45,164 bases of DNA from Candidatus Omnitrophota bacterium (lineage in GTDB: Bacteria; Omnitrophota; Gorgyraeia; Gygaellales; Profunditerraquicolaceae). Where the stretch lies: positions 1-45,164 of the forward strand of contig JAOAET010000053.1 of NCBI GenBank assembly GCA_026416665.1. The letters run 5' to 3'. The notes under the pieces are model-generated. The model made no database searches, was not told where the DNA came from, and worked only from the letters and a program-made list of their open reading frames with translations. Shown piece after piece: positions 23,854 to 36,590 of this stretch. How positions within the stretch are numbered: the first letter of the stretch is position 1; each line of letters starts with the position of its first letter. Made by a program: the position numbers and the translations under genes.

Positions 23854-26800
23854 ATGATAACAAGTATAATAAAAAGGAAAAATTTTGCTAAATTTAAAGA
23901 CATTTACGACTTACCTAATCTTTTATCTATACAGCTTGAGTCTTATAAAGAATTTTTACAGATGGATGTTCCTGAAGACAAGCGTAAACGTCAGGGGCTT
24001 CAGGAGGTTTTCGAGGAGATATTTCCTATTGAAAGTCAGGACAGGACCATTCGTCTTGAATTTATTAGTTACACCATAGGTAAGCCTAAGTACGATGTAG
24101 CTGAGTCAAAAAGACGCTCCGTTTCTTACGCAGCACCGTTAAAAGTAAAATTTCGTTTAATTACTCCCAAAGACATTAAAGAACAGGACGCCTATTTTGG
24201 AGAATTGCCTCTTATGACTGAAACAGGTAGTTTTATCATTAATGGGGATGAACGTGTTGTAGTTAGTCAGTTACATCGTTCTCCTGGGGTTTGTTTTGAG
24301 GAAGAACAGCACCCTACTGGTAAAAAAATTTATTATGGCAGAATTATTCCTTATCGCGGCGCTTGGTTAGAATTTAAATATGATTTAAATGAAACAATTC
24401 TTGCTTATGTTGACCGTCGGAAATCATTCCCTGCCACACAAATTTTACGCATATTAGGTTATTCTGAGGACGAACAGATAATTAAGGCTTTTAACAAAGA
24501 TTATCCGCAGATACATAATACTTTAAAGAAGGACACTACCAAAAATAAAGATGAGGCATATTTAGACTTCTTTCGTAAAATGCGTCCTACTGAGCCAGTT
24601 ACCAGAGAAGGCGCGGAGCTTCTTTTTTACCGTCTATTTTTTGACCCTGCGCGTTATGACTTAGAACGAGCAGGTAGGTTTATTCTTAATCGTAAACTTG
24701 GAATGAACGTAGATATTGAAAACCGCGTATTAGATTCAGAAACAGTTTTACGAGTAATTGAGTATTTAATTCAGTTGCATGAAGGTATCGGCAAAATCGA
24801 TGATATTGATCATCTTGGTAACAGAAGAGTAAAAACCGTAGGAGAATTAGTGCAGAATCAAATTCGCATTGGAATGGCTCGTGTTGAGCGTTCTATCCGT
24901 GAACGGCTCAGTGTTCTCTCCAATGAAGAAACTCTTACCATACATTCCTTAATTAATTCCAAGCTTTTCTTTACGCAAATACACGATTTCTTTGCCCGCT
25001 CACAGCTTTCCCAATTTATGGACCAGGTTAATCCATTAGCTGAGATGACACATAAACGTCGTTTAAGCGCGGTAGGACCTGGTGGGTTGTCCCGCGAACG
25101 CGCCGGTTTTGAAGTGCGGGATATTCACCCTTCACATTATGGCCGTATATGTCCTATTGAGACACCTGAAGGTCCAAATATTGGATTGATTGCTTCTTTA
25201 AGTACCTATGCAAAAGTAAATAATCTGGGATTTTTGGAAACTCCTTATCGCAAGGTAGAAGATGGCAGAGTAACTAAAAAGGTTGAGTACCTAAGTGCGG
25301 ATGTTGAGGAAGGTAAGATGATTGCTCAGGCAAATGTGCCTATAGATTCCGATGGTTATTTTCTTGAAAAGGAGATTTCTTGCCGTTATAAAGATGATTT
25401 TCCCAAAGTTTCACCTAAGCAGGTAGAGTATATGGATGTTTCTCCGCGCCAGTTAGTTTCAGTAGCTGCATCCTTAATTCCTTTCTTAGAGCATGATGAT
25501 GCTAACCGTGCATTAATGGGGTCAAATATGCAACGACAGGCTGTGCCTTTATTGGCACCCGAGCCACCTATTGTGGGAACGGGTATGGAGGCAAAAGTTG
25601 CTTATGATTCAGGTGCGGTAGTAATTGCTGAAGAATCAGGAAAGGTAGTTGCAGTTGATAGTTCATCCATTACCATAGGAAAGCATACTTATTATCTTAA
25701 AAAATTTGTTCGCACCAATGCTGATACTTGTCTTAACCAAAGACCTTTGGTTAAGGTTGGTGACCATGTAGAAAAAGGTCAGGTAATTGCTGATGGAATG
25801 TCTACAAAAAATGGAGAGCTTGCATTAGGAAGAAATTTGCTGGTAGCCTTTATGCCTTGGCGCGGTTATAACTTTGAAGACGCAATTATTTTAAGCGAAA
25901 AATTAGTAAAAGAAGATGTGTTTACTTCTGTTCACATTAAAGAGTTTGAAGTTGAAGCAATTGAAACTCGTCTTGGGAACGAAGAAATAACCCGTGATAT
26001 TCCTAACGTAAGTGAAGAGACACTCAAAAATTTGGACAGTTCTGGTATTATTCGGATAGGCGCAGAAGTTGGTCCAGGTGATATATTGGTAGGTAAAGTT
26101 ACCCCTAAGACTGAAACAGAATTGTCTCCAGAAGAGCGTCTTTTACGAGCAATCTTCGGTGAAAAATCAGCAGATGTGCGTGATACCTCCTTGCGTGTTC
26201 CACCGGGAGTAGAAGGAGTAGTTGTGGATATTCATGTGTTTTCACGTAAGGATCGCGGAAGAAAGTCAAAGGAAGAAAAAGCAAAGGAGCAGGCAAAGAT
26301 AAAAGAATTAAAGGCCTACTATAAACAAGAAATGGAATATTTAATGAGTGAACGCGACCAACGTCTGGCGCAGCTTTTGAAAGTAGATAAAGCTAAATTA
26401 TCTTCTGTTGATTATGAAGATAATGAAGAGGCAAAGATACTGGTTAGTTCCTATGAGGAGCGTTTACAGGACCTAGAGGTAGAACTTGAACATGAGATTG
26501 AGAAGGTTCGTCGTGGGGACGAACTTCCGCCTGGTGTTTTAAAGAGAGTGGTAGTTTATATAGCTACTAAACGTAAAATTGGTGTTGGAGATAAATTATC
26601 CGGTCGTCATGGTAACAAAGGAGTAGTAGCCAAAATTGTTCCTGAAGAGGATATGCCCTATCTACCTGACGGAACACCAGTAGAGATTGTCTTAAATCCT
26701 TTGGGTGTGCCTTCTCGTATGAATATAGGACAAATTTTGGAAACGCATCTGGGTTGGGCTGCCCGTGCATTAGGTATTCATGTTATGTGTCCAGTTTTTG

Positions 26801-27273
26801 ATGGAGCAAACCAAGAAGAAATAAAACAAATGCTTAAAGAAGCAGGTCTGCCAACCAGTGGAAAAATTACCTTGTATGATGGTCAAACTGGTGAACCGTT
26901 TGACCAAGAAATAACTGTTGGTCAGTTGTACATGATGAAACTTATACACTTAGCTGATGAGAAAATACATGCCCGTTCTATCGGACCTTATTCATTGGTT
27001 ACTCAGCAACCACTGGGTGGAAAGGCGCAATTTGGTGGACAACGGTTAGGGGAAATGGAGGTTTGGGCATTGGAGGCGTACGGAGCTGCTTTTACACTCC
27101 AAGAGATGCTTACAGTTAAGTCAGATGATGTGTTAGGTAGACAACGTATATACGAGGCAATTGTGAAAGGTGAACAAAGATTAACTTACGGAACACCTGA
27201 ATCATTTAATGTATTGGTTAAGGAGTTACAAGGATTAGCGTTAGATATTAGAATGGAGAAGGCAAAAACATGA
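23854..27273 (+). CDS. rpoB: DNA-directed RNA polymerase subunit beta
   Basis: 1139 aa, a short bacterial form without the large lineage insertions of proteobacterial RpoB. The rifampicin-pocket region [20 protein letters not shown] then [20 protein letters not shown] keeps the residues usually associated with sensitivity. [19 protein letters not shown] and [20 protein letters not shown] are core motifs. A charged coiled-coil insertion ([20 protein letters not shown] region) lies about two-thirds along. The 51-nt leader after rplL has a small hairpin TTAGCT/AGCTAA (23813-23827), where other bacteria place an attenuator. It overlaps rpoC by ATGA. Confidence 0.98.
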   Translation: MITSIIKRKNFAKFKDIYDLPNLLSIQLESYKEFLQMDVPEDKRKRQGLQEVFEEIFPIESQDRTIRLEFISYTIGKPKYDVAESKRRSVSYAAPLKVKFRLITPKDIKEQDAYFGELPLMTETGSFIINGDERVVVSQLHRSPGVCFEEEQHPTGKKIYYGRIIPYRGAWLEFKYDLNETILAYVDRRKSFPATQILRILGYSEDEQIIKAFNKDYPQIHNTLKKDTTKNKDEAYLDFFRKMRPTEPVTREGAELLFYRLFFDPARYDLERAGRFILNRKLGMNVDIENRVLDSETVLRVIEYLIQLHEGIGKIDDIDHLGNRRVKTVGELVQNQIRIGMARVERSIRERLSVLSNEETLTIHSLINSKLFFTQIHDFFARSQLSQFMDQVNPLAEMTHKRRLSAVGPGGLSRERAGFEVRDIHPSHYGRICPIETPEGPNIGLIASLSTYAKVNNLGFLETPYRKVEDGRVTKKVEYLSADVEEGKMIAQANVPIDSDGYFLEKEISCRYKDDFPKVSPKQVEYMDVSPRQLVSVAASLIPFLEHDDANRALMGSNMQRQAVPLLAPEPPIVGTGMEAKVAYDSGAVVIAEESGKVVAVDSSSITIGKHTYYLKKFVRTNADTCLNQRPLVKVGDHVEKGQVIADGMSTKNGELALGRNLLVAFMPWRGYNFEDAIILSEKLVKEDVFTSVHIKEFEVEAIETRLGNEEITRDIPNVSEETLKNLDSSGIIRIGAEVGPGDILVGKVTPKTETELSPEERLLRAIFGEKSADVRDTSLRVPPGVEGVVVDIHVFSRKDRGRKSKEEKAKEQAKIKELKAYYKQEMEYLMSERDQRLAQLLKVDKAKLSSVDYEDNEEAKILVSSYEERLQDLEVELEHEIEKVRRGDELPPGVLKRVVVYIATKRKIGVGDKLSGRHGNKGVVAKIVPEEDMPYLPDGTPVEIVLNPLGVPSRMNIGQILETHLGWAARALGIHVMCPVFDGANQEEIKQMLKEAGLPTSGKITLYDGQTGEPFDQEITVGQLYMMKLIHLADEKIHARSIGPYSLVTQQPLGGKAQFGGQRLGEMEVWALEAYGAAFTLQEMLTVKSDDVLGRQRIYEAIVKGEQRLTYGTPESFNVLVKELQGLALDIRMEKAKT

Positions 27274-30200
27274 TAGAGAATGTTCTTTTTGACAAAATAT
27301 CTATTCGTCTTGCTTCACCTGCGGTGATTCGTTCTTGGTCAAAAGGTGAAGTAAAGCGTGCAGAGACTATCAATTATCGCACACTTAAACCTGAGAAGGA
27401 TGGACTCTTTTGTGAACGAATTTTCGGTCCTGTTCGTGACTGGGAATGTAACTGCGGAAAATATAAAGGAATTAAATTTAAAGGGGTTACCTGTGATCGT
27501 TGTGGGGTTACTGTAGACCGTTCATCAGTGCGTCGTGAGCGAATGGGACATATTGAATTAGCTGCCCCTGTTACCCATATTTGGTTTTTTAAAGTGGTTC
27601 CCAGCAGAATGTCAGCATTGCTTGATATGTCTTTACGAGATTTGGAGAAAGTTATTTATTATGAAGAATATGTTGTAATTGACCCAGGAAGCACCCCACT
27701 TAAGAAAAAAGAATTACTTACAGAGGAGAAATACCAGGAGGCTATTGAAAAATATGGTGGAAAGTTTAAAGCTAAGATGGGAGCTGAGGCAATCCAAGAA
27801 TTACTTAAAGAGCTTGATCTTGAGGCTGCTTACAAAAAAATTCAAAAGGAGTTAGAGAAGACTAAAGATGTATTAAGTAATCGTAAGGCATTAAAGACGT
27901 TAAAAATTATTGAAGATTTTCGTAAGTCAGGTAATAAACCAGAATGGATGGTGTTAGAGGTATTACCTGTTATTCCACCAGATTTAAGACCATTAGTTCC
28001 TCTTGAAGGGGGTAGATTTGCTACTTCTGATTTAAATGACCTTTATCGTAGAGTAATCAATAGAAACAATCGTCTTAGGAAATTGATTGAGTTGAATGCT
28101 CCTGAGATTATTATTCGTAATGAAAAGAGGATGTTACAAGAGGCAGTAGATGCCTTATTTGATAATGGTCGTCACGGACGACCAGTTGTTGGTGCAAATA
28201 ACCGACCACTAAAGTCTTTATCTGATATGCTTAAGGGAAAACAAGGAAGATTCCGCCAGAATTTGTTAGGAAAGCGTGTGGATTATTCTGGTCGTTCAGT
28301 TATTGTGGTAGGTCCAGAGTTACAGTTACACCAGTGTGGTTTGCCGAAGCAAATGGCCTTGGAGTTGTTTGAACCTTTTATCATAAAGAAATTAAAAGAA
28401 AAAGGATTTGTCCACACTATTAAAGGTGCACGTAGGATGGTAGTCCATGGGAAAGTTGAAGTATGGGATATTTTAGATGAAGTAATTAAAGACCATCCTG
28501 TGCTTCTTAATCGTGCACCAACTTTGCATCGTTTAAGTATTCAAGCTTTTCAACCGGTATTAATTGAAGGAAAGGCTATTCGTATTCATCCTTTAGTTTG
28601 CACAGGATTTAATGCTGATTTTGATGGTGACCAGATGGCAGTGCATGTGCCACTGTCACTTGAAGCTCAACTTGAGGCAAGAATATTGATGTTGTCAATT
28701 AATAATATATTCTCTCCTGCACATGGGCGTCCCATTGTTACTTCCACCCAGGATATTGTTTTAGGATTATCTTATCTTACTAAAGAAAGAAAAGGCGATT
28801 TTGGCGAAGGAAGGTCTTTTTCAAATGTTGATGAGGTATTAGTTGCTTATGAAGATGGCCAGGTTGCTTTACATGCACCTATAAAGTTAAGAGTCCCCAG
28901 TATCTTTAATCTGGATGAAAAAAAGTTTATTCCAGAAAGACATATTATAATTACTACTCCAGGCCGGGTTATCTTTAACCAACAGTTACCCGAAGATTTT
29001 GGTTATGTAAACAAGGAATTGAATAAAGGCAATATAGGCGATATTGTGGCAGAATGTTATAAGCGTTTTGGGCATAGTCGAACTATTAAGCTATTAGATG
29101 ATTTAAAACGTCTTGGTTTTTATATGGCAACCAAAGGTGGTATTTCTATTGGTATTGATGATTTGGTAATTCCCAAGACAAAGCAAGAAGTAATTAAAGA
29201 AGCACGGGAAGAAGTTGCCAAAATAGAAGAGCAATATCGTAGAGGTGCCCTTACTGCAAAAGAAAGGTCTAACAAAATCATTGATGTCTGGACACATGCA
29301 ACGGATAAAGTCACTGATATGCTCTTTAAAGAAATGTCACCGTTTAATCCTATTTTCTTGATGGCTGATTCAGGGGCACGTGGTTCAAAGCTACAGGTGC
29401 GTCAACTTTCTGGTATGCGTGGCTTGATGGCAAAACCTTCTGGCGAAATTATTGAGAACCCCATAACCTCTAATTTCAAAGAAGGTTTATCAGTATTAGA
29501 GTATTTTATCTCTGCACATGGTGCACGAAAAGGGCTAGCAGATACTGCTTTAAAGACCGCTGATGCGGGGTATTTAACTCGTCGTTTAGTTGATGTCGCG
29601 CAAGATATAATTATTACCGAAGAAGACTGTGGCACAATGAATGGCATAACTATTCAGGCGATTACTGAGGGAAATGAAGTGGTTGTTCCTTTAAGTGAAC
29701 GAATTATCGGTCGAGTTGCTTTGGATAATATTGTAGATATTATTACTGACCAAGTTATTGTTGAGCAAGGTCAAGAGATTACCGAAGAAAAAGCGGAGAT
29801 GATTGAAAAGCTTGGAATTGAAAAAATTCGCATTCGCTCAGTCCTTACCTGTGAGGCGGAACGAGGTGTATGTGTAAAATGCTATGGCCGTAACCTTGCA
29901 ACAGGAAGACTGGTAGAGTTAGGTGAAGCAGTAGGAATTATTGCAGCTCAATCTATAGGTGAACCAGGAACACAGCTTACTCTACGCACCTTCCATATCG
30001 GAGGAACTGCCTCAAGAACAATCGAACAGTCTTTTATTAAATCTAAAAACGCAGGTATTTTAAAGTATCATAATCTTCGCGTAGTTTTTAAGAAAAAAGA
30101 GTTTATTGTTTTGAATCGTAATGGTGCCTTAAGTATTAACGATAAAGAAGGTAGAGAACTTGAACGATATCTTATACCACAAGGCGCTTTTATTGCTTAC

Positions 30201-31319
30201 AAAGATGGAGAAGAGATAAGTGCCTCTGTCTCATTTGTTCGTTGGGATCCTTATACCGCTCCAATTTTAACCGAAGTAAGTGGACGTGTTAAATATGAAG
30301 ACCTTAAAGAAGGCGCTACTATCATGCAGGAACTAAACCCAGTTACTAAACTTGCTGAGATGGTTGTAGTTGAACATAAACAAGATTATCACCCACAGAT
30401 AATTATTCAAGATGAAAAGAATGAAGTTTTAGGTATTTATCCACTCCCTGTGGGTGCACATATTATGGTTAAAGATGGAGCAATCGTTGAAGCAGGAGAT
30501 TTATTAGCCAAGATTCCGCGTGTTTCTGTAAAAACCAGAGACATTACCGGTGGTCTTCCTCGTGTTGCTGAGCTTTTTGAAGCAAGGAGACCAAAGGATC
30601 CTGCTATTATTAGCGAGATCGATGGATTCGTAGAATTTGGGCAAAGTAAAAAAGGTCAAAGAGTTATTATTGTAAGATCTCCTACTGGAATGGTCAGAGA
30701 ATATGTTCTTCCACATGGAAAGCATCCTAATGTTTATAAAGGAGATAAGGTTTCAGCAGGACAACAGCTTACCGATGGACCAGTTGTCTTGCAAGATATT
30801 CTAAGAGTTTGTGGTGACAAGGTATTGCAAGAATATTTGGTAAATGAAATACAAGAAGTTTACCGTTTACAAGGAGTGCACATAAATGATAAACACATTG
30901 AAGTTATTATTCGCCAGATGCTCAGGAAAGTAAAGATTGAGGATCCAGGAGATACTCAATTTTTGCCTATGCAGCAAGTAGATAAGATTACTTTCCAAAA
31001 AGAAAATGCACGCGTAGTCAAAAAAGGTGGAAAACCTGCGAAAGCAACACCGCTACTTTTAGGAATTACAAAAGCTTCTTTGACTACTGATAGTTTTATT
31101 TCAGCAGCTAGCTTCCAAGAAACTACTCGTATGCTAACTGATGCCGCTGCAGCTGGTAAAGAAGACGAGTTACTTGGTTTAAAAGAAAATGTCATTGTTG
31201 GACACTTAATTCCTGCAGGAACTGGTTTTATTAAGCATCGCCAGGCAGAACTACAGAAGTTTACTTTAGAAAAAGCAGAACAACAACAGACCACAGTAAG
31301 TTCATCAGCAAAGGAATAA
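27270..31319 (+). CDS. rpoC: DNA-directed RNA polymerase subunit beta'
   Basis: 1349 aa. The N-terminal zinc site is [20 protein letters not shown], and the catalytic loop [12 protein letters not shown] supplies the three Asp residues that bind the active-site magnesium. [19 protein letters not shown] precedes the trigger-loop region ([20 protein letters not shown]). The second zinc site uses the Cys of EEDCGTMNG with [13 protein letters not shown]. The start overlaps rpoB by 4 nt, so the two large subunits are translationally coupled. The last 40 residues are a polar tail. Confidence 0.98.
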   Translation: MIENVLFDKISIRLASPAVIRSWSKGEVKRAETINYRTLKPEKDGLFCERIFGPVRDWECNCGKYKGIKFKGVTCDRCGVTVDRSSVRRERMGHIELAAPVTHIWFFKVVPSRMSALLDMSLRDLEKVIYYEEYVVIDPGSTPLKKKELLTEEKYQEAIEKYGGKFKAKMGAEAIQELLKELDLEAAYKKIQKELEKTKDVLSNRKALKTLKIIEDFRKSGNKPEWMVLEVLPVIPPDLRPLVPLEGGRFATSDLNDLYRRVINRNNRLRKLIELNAPEIIIRNEKRMLQEAVDALFDNGRHGRPVVGANNRPLKSLSDMLKGKQGRFRQNLLGKRVDYSGRSVIVVGPELQLHQCGLPKQMALELFEPFIIKKLKEKGFVHTIKGARRMVVHGKVEVWDILDEVIKDHPVLLNRAPTLHRLSIQAFQPVLIEGKAIRIHPLVCTGFNADFDGDQMAVHVPLSLEAQLEARILMLSINNIFSPAHGRPIVTSTQDIVLGLSYLTKERKGDFGEGRSFSNVDEVLVAYEDGQVALHAPIKLRVPSIFNLDEKKFIPERHIIITTPGRVIFNQQLPEDFGYVNKELNKGNIGDIVAECYKRFGHSRTIKLLDDLKRLGFYMATKGGISIGIDDLVIPKTKQEVIKEAREEVAKIEEQYRRGALTAKERSNKIIDVWTHATDKVTDMLFKEMSPFNPIFLMADSGARGSKLQVRQLSGMRGLMAKPSGEIIENPITSNFKEGLSVLEYFISAHGARKGLADTALKTADAGYLTRRLVDVAQDIIITEEDCGTMNGITIQAITEGNEVVVPLSERIIGRVALDNIVDIITDQVIVEQGQEITEEKAEMIEKLGIEKIRIRSVLTCEAERGVCVKCYGRNLATGRLVELGEAVGIIAAQSIGEPGTQLTLRTFHIGGTASRTIEQSFIKSKNAGILKYHNLRVVFKKKEFIVLNRNGALSINDKEGRELERYLIPQGAFIAYKDGEEISASVSFVRWDPYTAPILTEVSGRVKYEDLKEGATIMQELNPVTKLAEMVVVEHKQDYHPQIIIQDEKNEVLGIYPLPVGAHIMVKDGAIVEAGDLLAKIPRVSVKTRDITGGLPRVAELFEARRPKDPAIISEIDGFVEFGQSKKGQRVIIVRSPTGMVREYVLPHGKHPNVYKGDKVSAGQQLTDGPVVLQDILRVCGDKVLQEYLVNEIQEVYRLQGVHINDKHIEVIIRQMLRKVKIEDPGDTQFLPMQQVDKITFQKENARVVKKGGKPAKATPLLLGITKASLTTDSFISAASFQETTRMLTDAAAAGKEDELLGLKENVIVGHLIPAGTGFIKHRQAELQKFTLEKAEQQQTTVSSSAKE

Positions 31320-31324
31320 TAGCT

Positions 31325-31708
31325 ATGCCAACAATTAATCAGTTAATTCGTTTAGGTAGGACGCCGAAACCAAAAACAACTAAATCTCCTGCACTAAAGG
31401 GATGCCCACAGCGTAGAGGAGTTTGTATACAAGTAAGGACAATGACTCCTAAAAAGCCTAACTCTGCTTTGCGTAAGATTGCCCGTGTTCGTTTGACTAC
31501 GGGTATAGAAGTTACCGCTTACATACCAGGTGAAGGCCATAACTTGCAGGAACACTCTATTGTTCTTGTTCGTGGTGGACGTGTAAAAGATTTACCTGGT
31601 GTGCGTTACCACATTGTCCGTGGGACTCTTGACGCTGCTGGAGTTAATCAACGTAAAAAATCTCGTTCAAAGTATGGTGCAAAACGCCAGAAGGGAACTA
31701 CGAAATGA
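31325..31708 (+). CDS. rpsL: 30S ribosomal protein S12 (uS12)
   Basis: 127 aa. [20 protein letters not shown] and [19 protein letters not shown] contain the two lysines whose substitution gives streptomycin resistance in model bacteria, and both are present here. S12 monitors decoding in the A site. It starts 5 nt after rpoC, so the rif and str operons are fused, and its stop overlaps the rpsG start. Confidence 0.98.
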   Translation: MPTINQLIRLGRTPKPKTTKSPALKGCPQRRGVCIQVRTMTPKKPNSALRKIARVRLTTGIEVTAYIPGEGHNLQEHSIVLVRGGRVKDLPGVRYHIVRGTLDAAGVNQRKKSRSKYGAKRQKGTTK

Positions 31709-32175
31709 GACGAAGACGTGCTGTAAAAAGAGAAATTTTACCTGACCCAAAGTATAATTCAAAAATTGTAGCAAAGTTTATCAATATGATAATGAAAAGA
31801 GGCAAAAGAGCTCTTGCTGAAAGAATTGTTTATAAAGCTTTTGAAAAGGTAAAAACAACACTTAACGAACCTGATGTATTAAAGGTTTTCCATAAAGCGA
31901 TTGATAATGTTAGACCTCGTTTGGAGGTAAAACCGCGGAGAGTTGGGGGTGCTACTTATCAGGTGCCAGTAGAAGTTAAGCAAGAAAGAGGTTCATCAAT
32001 TGCTCTTCGCTGGATAAGGGATTTTGCCCGTGCACGTAAAGGAAAACCAATGGAGGAAAAATTAGCTGAAGAAATAATTGCGGCATATAAAGGAGAGGGT
32101 TCGGCGATAAAGAAACGCGATGATATGCATAAGATGGCAGAATCAAATAAGGCGTTTGCACATTTTAGGTGGTAA
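31705..32175 (+). CDS. rpsG: 30S ribosomal protein S7 (uS7)
   Basis: 156 aa, full length. [20 protein letters not shown] and [20 protein letters not shown] are the rRNA-binding hallmarks, with [15 protein letters not shown] at the end. It nucleates assembly of the 30S head. ATGA overlap with rpsL indicates coupled translation. In E. coli S7 represses this operon; no equivalent spacer exists here because of the overlap. Confidence 0.98.
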   Translation: MRRRRAVKREILPDPKYNSKIVAKFINMIMKRGKRALAERIVYKAFEKVKTTLNEPDVLKVFHKAIDNVRPRLEVKPRRVGGATYQVPVEVKQERGSSIALRWIRDFARARKGKPMEEKLAEEIIAAYKGEGSAIKKRDDMHKMAESNKAFAHFRW

Positions 32176-32196
32176 ACTCAAAAAAAATTAGGAAAA

Positions 32197-34293
32197 ATGG
32201 TAACAAAAGTAACCTTAGAAAAATTAAGAAATATTGGGATTATTGCACATATAGATGCTGGTAAAACTACAACCAGTGAAAGAATTCTTTTTTTCACTGG
32301 TCGTTCATATAAGATTGGTGAAGTAAATGATGGAACAGCGGTGATGGATTGGATGATTCAGGAACAAGAGAGAGGAATTACTATTACTGCTGCTGCAACT
32401 ACTTGTCAATGGCGTGATTGTGTAATTAATCTTATTGACACACCTGGCCATGTAGATTTTACTGTAGAAGTAGAACGTTCGCTAAAGGTTCTCGATGGGG
32501 CAGTTGTAGTATTTTGTGCGGTAGGAGGAGTTGAACCACAATCGGAAACAGTTTGGCGCCAAGCAGATCGATATAATGTTCCGCGAATTGCTTATGTAAA
32601 CAAAATGGATAGAACTGCAAGCAATTTCTTTGAAACATTAAATCAGATACGCCAACGTCTGGGAGCAAATGCAGCAGCTATCCAGTTACCTTATGGTGAA
32701 GAAGAAAACTTCTGTGGAATGATAGATCTAATAGATATGAAATTGCATATCTATAAGGACGAGTTAGGGAAAGTTATTGAGACGGTTGAAATTCCCACAG
32801 AACTAAAGGAAAAAGCACAACGTTATCATAATGAATTAATTGAAAAACTGGCTGAGGTAGATGATTTTTGTATGGAAAGATTTTTAGAAGGCAAAACTTT
32901 TACCCCAAATGAAATACGTCAGATAATCAGAAGAGCTGTTATTGCAAATAAATTTACTCCTGTATTATGTGGTTCTTCTTTTAAAAATAAGGGAGTACAG
33001 TTTTTATTAGATGCGGTTGTAGATTTTCTACCTTCACCAAAGGATTTACCACCCATTCGCGGAACTAATCCTAATAGTGGAGCATTTGAAGAGATTTTAC
33101 CTTCAGAAAAAGCTCCATTTTGCGCATTAAGTTTTAAAGTAGCCACCGATCCTTTTGTTGGTAAATTAAATTATATTCGTGTCTATTCTGGTTATTTAAC
33201 AAGTGGTAGTTATGTCTATAATTCTACTCGTAGACAAAAAGAACGGGTAGCCAAAATTGTACGTATGCATGCTAATCGTCAAGAAATAATTGATAAGGTT
33301 ACCTGTGGAGATATAGCTGCTTTGGTTGGATTAAAGGATACTAAGACAGGCGACACCCTATGTAATGAAAATACCCCAATAGTTATTGAAGCAATGCGTT
33401 TTCCAGAACCAGTTATTCAGCAAGCCATTGAACCAGTGGCAAAAAATGACCAGGAAAAATTAGGTATGGCTTTACACAAATTAATGGATGAAGATCCTTC
33501 TTTCAAAATAGTTTATAATCAAGAGACAGGACAGACGGTAATGTGTGGGATGGGGCAGCTACACCTTGAAATAATGGTTGACCGTCTCAAGCGAGAGTTC
33601 AATGTAGATGTTCGGGTAGGATTCCCTGAGGTCGCTTATCGGGAGACTATTACTAAAAAAGTCACAGCTACAGGTAAGTTTATTCAACAGTCAGGTGGTC
33701 GCGGCCAATATGGTCATACGGTTATTGAAATACAACCCCAGGAAACACCGGGAACAGGAATTACTTTTGAGAATAGAATTAAAGGAGGAGCTATTCCACA
33801 AGAGTTTATTCCTGCAGTAAAGCAAGGTATTTTTGATGCAGCAAAAAGCGGCGTTTTGGCAGGTTATCCTGTAACAGATATTAAAGTAATATTAGTTGAT
33901 GGTTCTTATCATGAAGTTGATTCTTCAGAATTAGCTTTTAAAATGGCAGCAGGAATAGCTCTTGCCGAAGGTTTAAGAAAGGCAAGCCCTATACTTTTAG
34001 AGCCGATTATGGATATGGAGATAACTGTGCCTGAAGAATACATGGGGCAGGTAATTGGTGATTTAAGTTCACGGAGGGCTAAAATCGTGGCCATTGGAAG
34101 TCGTGCAAATGTGCGGACAATAAGAGCGGATATACCTTTGGCAGAGGTGTTTAACTATGCCACTGTTTTGCGTTCACTTACGCAAGGGAGAGCATCCTAC
34201 ACAATGGAGCCCTCGTTTTACGCCGAGGTGCCTTCACATATAGCAAAAGAAATTATTTTGGGGTATCAGTCAGCAGGAATAACACGAAAGTAA
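32197..34293 (+). CDS. fusA: Translation elongation factor G
   Basis: 698 aa. GTPase motifs: P-loop [19 protein letters not shown] (G1), RGITI (G2), DTPGHVDF (G3) and NKMDR (G4). Domain IV has [15 protein letters not shown], and domain V has [19 protein letters not shown]. It drives tRNA-mRNA translocation on the ribosome. It lies in the usual place between rpsG (21 nt) and tuf (24 nt). Length and motifs fit canonical EF-G rather than the paralog EF-G2. Confidence 0.98.
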   Translation: MVTKVTLEKLRNIGIIAHIDAGKTTTSERILFFTGRSYKIGEVNDGTAVMDWMIQEQERGITITAAATTCQWRDCVINLIDTPGHVDFTVEVERSLKVLDGAVVVFCAVGGVEPQSETVWRQADRYNVPRIAYVNKMDRTASNFFETLNQIRQRLGANAAAIQLPYGEEENFCGMIDLIDMKLHIYKDELGKVIETVEIPTELKEKAQRYHNELIEKLAEVDDFCMERFLEGKTFTPNEIRQIIRRAVIANKFTPVLCGSSFKNKGVQFLLDAVVDFLPSPKDLPPIRGTNPNSGAFEEILPSEKAPFCALSFKVATDPFVGKLNYIRVYSGYLTSGSYVYNSTRRQKERVAKIVRMHANRQEIIDKVTCGDIAALVGLKDTKTGDTLCNENTPIVIEAMRFPEPVIQQAIEPVAKNDQEKLGMALHKLMDEDPSFKIVYNQETGQTVMCGMGQLHLEIMVDRLKREFNVDVRVGFPEVAYRETITKKVTATGKFIQQSGGRGQYGHTVIEIQPQETPGTGITFENRIKGGAIPQEFIPAVKQGIFDAAKSGVLAGYPVTDIKVILVDGSYHEVDSSELAFKMAAGIALAEGLRKASPILLEPIMDMEITVPEEYMGQVIGDLSSRRAKIVAIGSRANVRTIRADIPLAEVFNYATVLRSLTQGRASYTMEPSFYAEVPSHIAKEIILGYQSAGITRK

Positions 34294-34317
34294 TAATCAA
34301 ATATAGGGAGGTGGATA

Positions 34318-35523
34318 ATGGCTAAGGAGAAGTTTGTAAGGACTAAACCACATGTAAACATTGGAACTATAGGGCATATTGATCATGGCAAAACAACTCT
34401 GACAGCTGCTATTACTCACGTTTTAGCTAAAATGGGAAAGGCACAGGCAAAAGAATATGCTGAAATTGCAAAAGGTGGAACGGTTAGAGATGAATCTAAG
34501 ATTGTTACTATCTCGGTTTCCCATGTTGAATACGAGAGTGAAACTCGTCATTATGCCCATATTGATTGTCCTGGCCATGCTGATTATATAAAGAATATGA
34601 TTACCGGTGCAGCACAGATGGATGGAGCAATTCTTGTTGTCTCTGCTGCGGATGGTCCAATGCCTCAGACACGTGAACATATTCTTTTAGCACGTCAAGT
34701 TAATGTGCCTGCAATGGTGGTTTTCTTAAATAAAGTTGACCTTGTGCAGGATGCTGAGTTATTAGACTTAGTTGAAATGGAAGTAAGAGAATTGCTTTCA
34801 AAGTATGGTTATCCAGGAGAAAAAACACCTATTGTTCGTGGAAGCGCAAGTAAAGCTTTAGCTGCATCTAATGACCCAAATCACCCTGATTGCAAACCCA
34901 TTCTTGACCTAATCAAGGCATGTGATGAGTTTATTCCTTTACCTGTGCGCGAATTAGATAAACCACTTTTAATGGCAGTAGAAGATGTCTTTTCAATTGA
35001 AGGACGCGGAACAGTTGCGACAGGAAGAATTGAGCGTGGAAAAGTAAAGTTAAACGACGAAGTAGAAATAGTAGGGTTACGTGCTGAACCTAAGAAAACT
35101 GTTGTCACGGGTATAGAAATGTTTCGTAAGATGCTTGATGAAGGTCAGGCAGGTGATAATGTTGGGTTGCTTTTACGTGGTATTGATAAAGATGATGTGG
35201 AACGTGGTATGGTTATAGCTGCTCCTAAATCAATTACGCCTCACACTAAGTTTAAGGCACAAGTTTATATTCTTACTAAAGAAGAAGGTGGTAGACACAC
35301 ACCTTTCTTTAAAGGTTATCGTCCCCAATTTTATTTCCGCACTACTGATGTAACAGGGACTGTTACTTTACCGCAAGGTGTGGAAATGGTTATGCCAGGC
35401 GATAACGTAAATCTCGAAGTAGAACTAATTACACCTATTGCTATGGAAAAGGAATCCAGATTTGCTATACGTGAAGGAGGAAAAACAGTAGGTGCAGGGG
35501 TAGTTACGGAAATTATTGCTTGA
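34318..35523 (+). CDS. tuf: Translation elongation factor Tu
   Basis: 401 aa. [20 protein letters not shown] (G1), [20 protein letters not shown] (G3) and [20 protein letters not shown] (G4) mark the GTPase domain; domains II and III follow with [20 protein letters not shown] and [20 protein letters not shown]. It delivers aminoacyl-tRNA to the ribosome. AGGGAGGTGG upstream is among the strongest Shine-Dalgarno sequences in the window. No second copy is visible before tRNA-Trp/secE, a common location in other bacteria. Confidence 0.98.
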   Translation: MAKEKFVRTKPHVNIGTIGHIDHGKTTLTAAITHVLAKMGKAQAKEYAEIAKGGTVRDESKIVTISVSHVEYESETRHYAHIDCPGHADYIKNMITGAAQMDGAILVVSAADGPMPQTREHILLARQVNVPAMVVFLNKVDLVQDAELLDLVEMEVRELLSKYGYPGEKTPIVRGSASKALAASNDPNHPDCKPILDLIKACDEFIPLPVRELDKPLLMAVEDVFSIEGRGTVATGRIERGKVKLNDEVEIVGLRAEPKKTVVTGIEMFRKMLDEGQAGDNVGLLLRGIDKDDVERGMVIAAPKSITPHTKFKAQVYILTKEEGGRHTPFFKGYRPQFYFRTTDVTGTVTLPQGVEMVMPGDNVNLEVELITPIAMEKESRFAIREGGKTVGAGVVTEIIA

Positions 35524-35531
35524 TAAATTAT

Positions 35532-35558
35532 ACGGGACTACAGTGTTTTCAGTTCCGT
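35532..35558 (+). promoter_or_regulatory. Hairpin in the tuf-rpsJ spacer
   Basis: ACGGGACT (35532-35539) pairs with AGTTCCGT (35551-35558), 8 bp including one G.U, with an 11-nt loop. It lies in the 53-nt spacer where str-type and S10-type genes join. There is no T-tract, so it is not a terminator; it could be a pause or processing site. Confidence 0.3.
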
Positions 35559-35576
35559 TTGTTCATTGGTAAACAA

Positions 35577-35876
35577 ATGCACAAGATAAGCATAAAATTA
35601 AAAGCATACGACCATAGACTTCTAGATCAAGCAACTGTGGAGATTGTAGAGGCAGCAAAGCGAACAGGTGCAAAGATTACTGGTCCTTTGCCTCTACCTA
35701 CAAAAAAAGAAGTTTATACGGTTCTACGTTCGCCGGTAATTGATAAAAAATCACGCGAACAATTTCAATTAGCTACTCATAAACGACTAATTGGAATAAT
35801 TGAGCCAACTGCAAAAACTATTGATGCTTTACGAAAGCTTAATTTACCGGCGGGTGTAGATGTGGAGATAAAATAA
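35577..35876 (+). CDS. rpsJ: 30S ribosomal protein S10 (uS10)
   Basis: 99 aa from ATG 35577. The longer open frame overlaps the end of tuf and adds 19 residues absent from S10 proteins, so it is rejected. [19 protein letters not shown] and [20 protein letters not shown] are diagnostic. S10 (NusE) is in the 30S head and also joins NusB in antitermination. The Shine-Dalgarno is weak (GGT). Confidence 0.96.
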   Translation: MHKISIKLKAYDHRLLDQATVEIVEAAKRTGAKITGPLPLPTKKEVYTVLRSPVIDKKSREQFQLATHKRLIGIIEPTAKTIDALRKLNLPAGVDVEIK

Positions 35877-35884
35877 AGTTGGCG

Positions 35885-35935
35885 TTTGTGTTGTGATAGT
35901 TCTATGTTTTTTATAAGAACTAAAAGCAACGCAAA
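35885..35935 (+). promoter_or_regulatory. Structured rplC leader (two-part hairpin)
   Basis: TTTGTGTTG (35885-35893) pairs with CAACGCAAA (35927-35935), 9 bp with one wobble. After a 3/4-nt internal loop, TAGTTCT (35897-35903) pairs with AGAACTA (35916-35922). Alternatively TGATAG (35894-35899) can pair with CTATCA (35938-35943) close to the rplC start. No Shine-Dalgarno is visible before the ATG at 35950, so the structure may control initiation. Confidence 0.45.
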
Positions 35936-35949
35936 AGCTATCAATTACT

Positions 35950-36576
35950 ATGACTACTTTACTTGGAAAAAAATTAGGTATGACTCAGGTAATTACTGAG
36001 GATGGGACAATGGTTGCGGTAACTGCTATTGAGACCGGGCCCTGTCCTGTTTTATCAGTAAAAGAAAAAACTATTCAGCTTGGTTTTGATTTAGTAAAAG
36101 AGACTTCTCTTGCAAAACCTCAACGCGATTTCTTCAAGAAAATTAATATCCCTGCACATAAATTCATAAAAGAAGTTCCCAAAGTTACAGGGGTAGAGTA
36201 TACTGTAGGACAAGAGTTAAAAGTTGACCTTTTTAAAGCGGGCGATTTTGTGGATGTAATTGGAATATCTAAGGGGAAAGGGTTTGCAGGTGGGATGAAA
36301 CGATGGCATTGGGGTGGAGGTCCTGCTACACATGGACATACTTCGCATAGAAGAATTGGTTCCATTGGTTCGACTACTACGCCTGGACGCGTTTGGAAAG
36401 GCCATCACTTACCTGGACATATGGGTGTGGACAGAGTAACTATTCAGAATTTAAAAGTAATAAATGTTATACCTGAACAAAATGTCTTGTTAGTGAAGGG
36501 TTCTGTGCCTGGTGCAAAAAATAGCTATCTAATTGTTCGCTTAGCAAAGAAAAAAAATAAACAAAAAAATAAATAA
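35950..36576 (+). CDS. rplC: 50S ribosomal protein L3 (uL3)
   Basis: 208 aa. LLGKKLGMTQVITEDGTMV opens the protein, and KGKGFAGGMKRWHWGGGPAT with HRRIGSIGSTTTPGRVWKGH is the long loop reaching the peptidyl transferase centre. It is an early large-subunit assembly protein. The 73-nt spacer upstream is the longest inside the ribosomal block and is structured. Confidence 0.98.
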   Translation: MTTLLGKKLGMTQVITEDGTMVAVTAIETGPCPVLSVKEKTIQLGFDLVKETSLAKPQRDFFKKINIPAHKFIKEVPKVTGVEYTVGQELKVDLFKAGDFVDVIGISKGKGFAGGMKRWHWGGGPATHGHTSHRRIGSIGSTTTPGRVWKGHHLPGHMGVDRVTIQNLKVINVIPEQNVLLVKGSVPGAKNSYLIVRLAKKKNKQKNK

Positions 36577-36590
36577 AACAAAAGAGGATT

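Noticed and set aside
24994-25200. Rifampicin-resistance substitutions in rpoB
   Set aside because: The pocket residues that can be aligned by eye are the usual sensitive ones.
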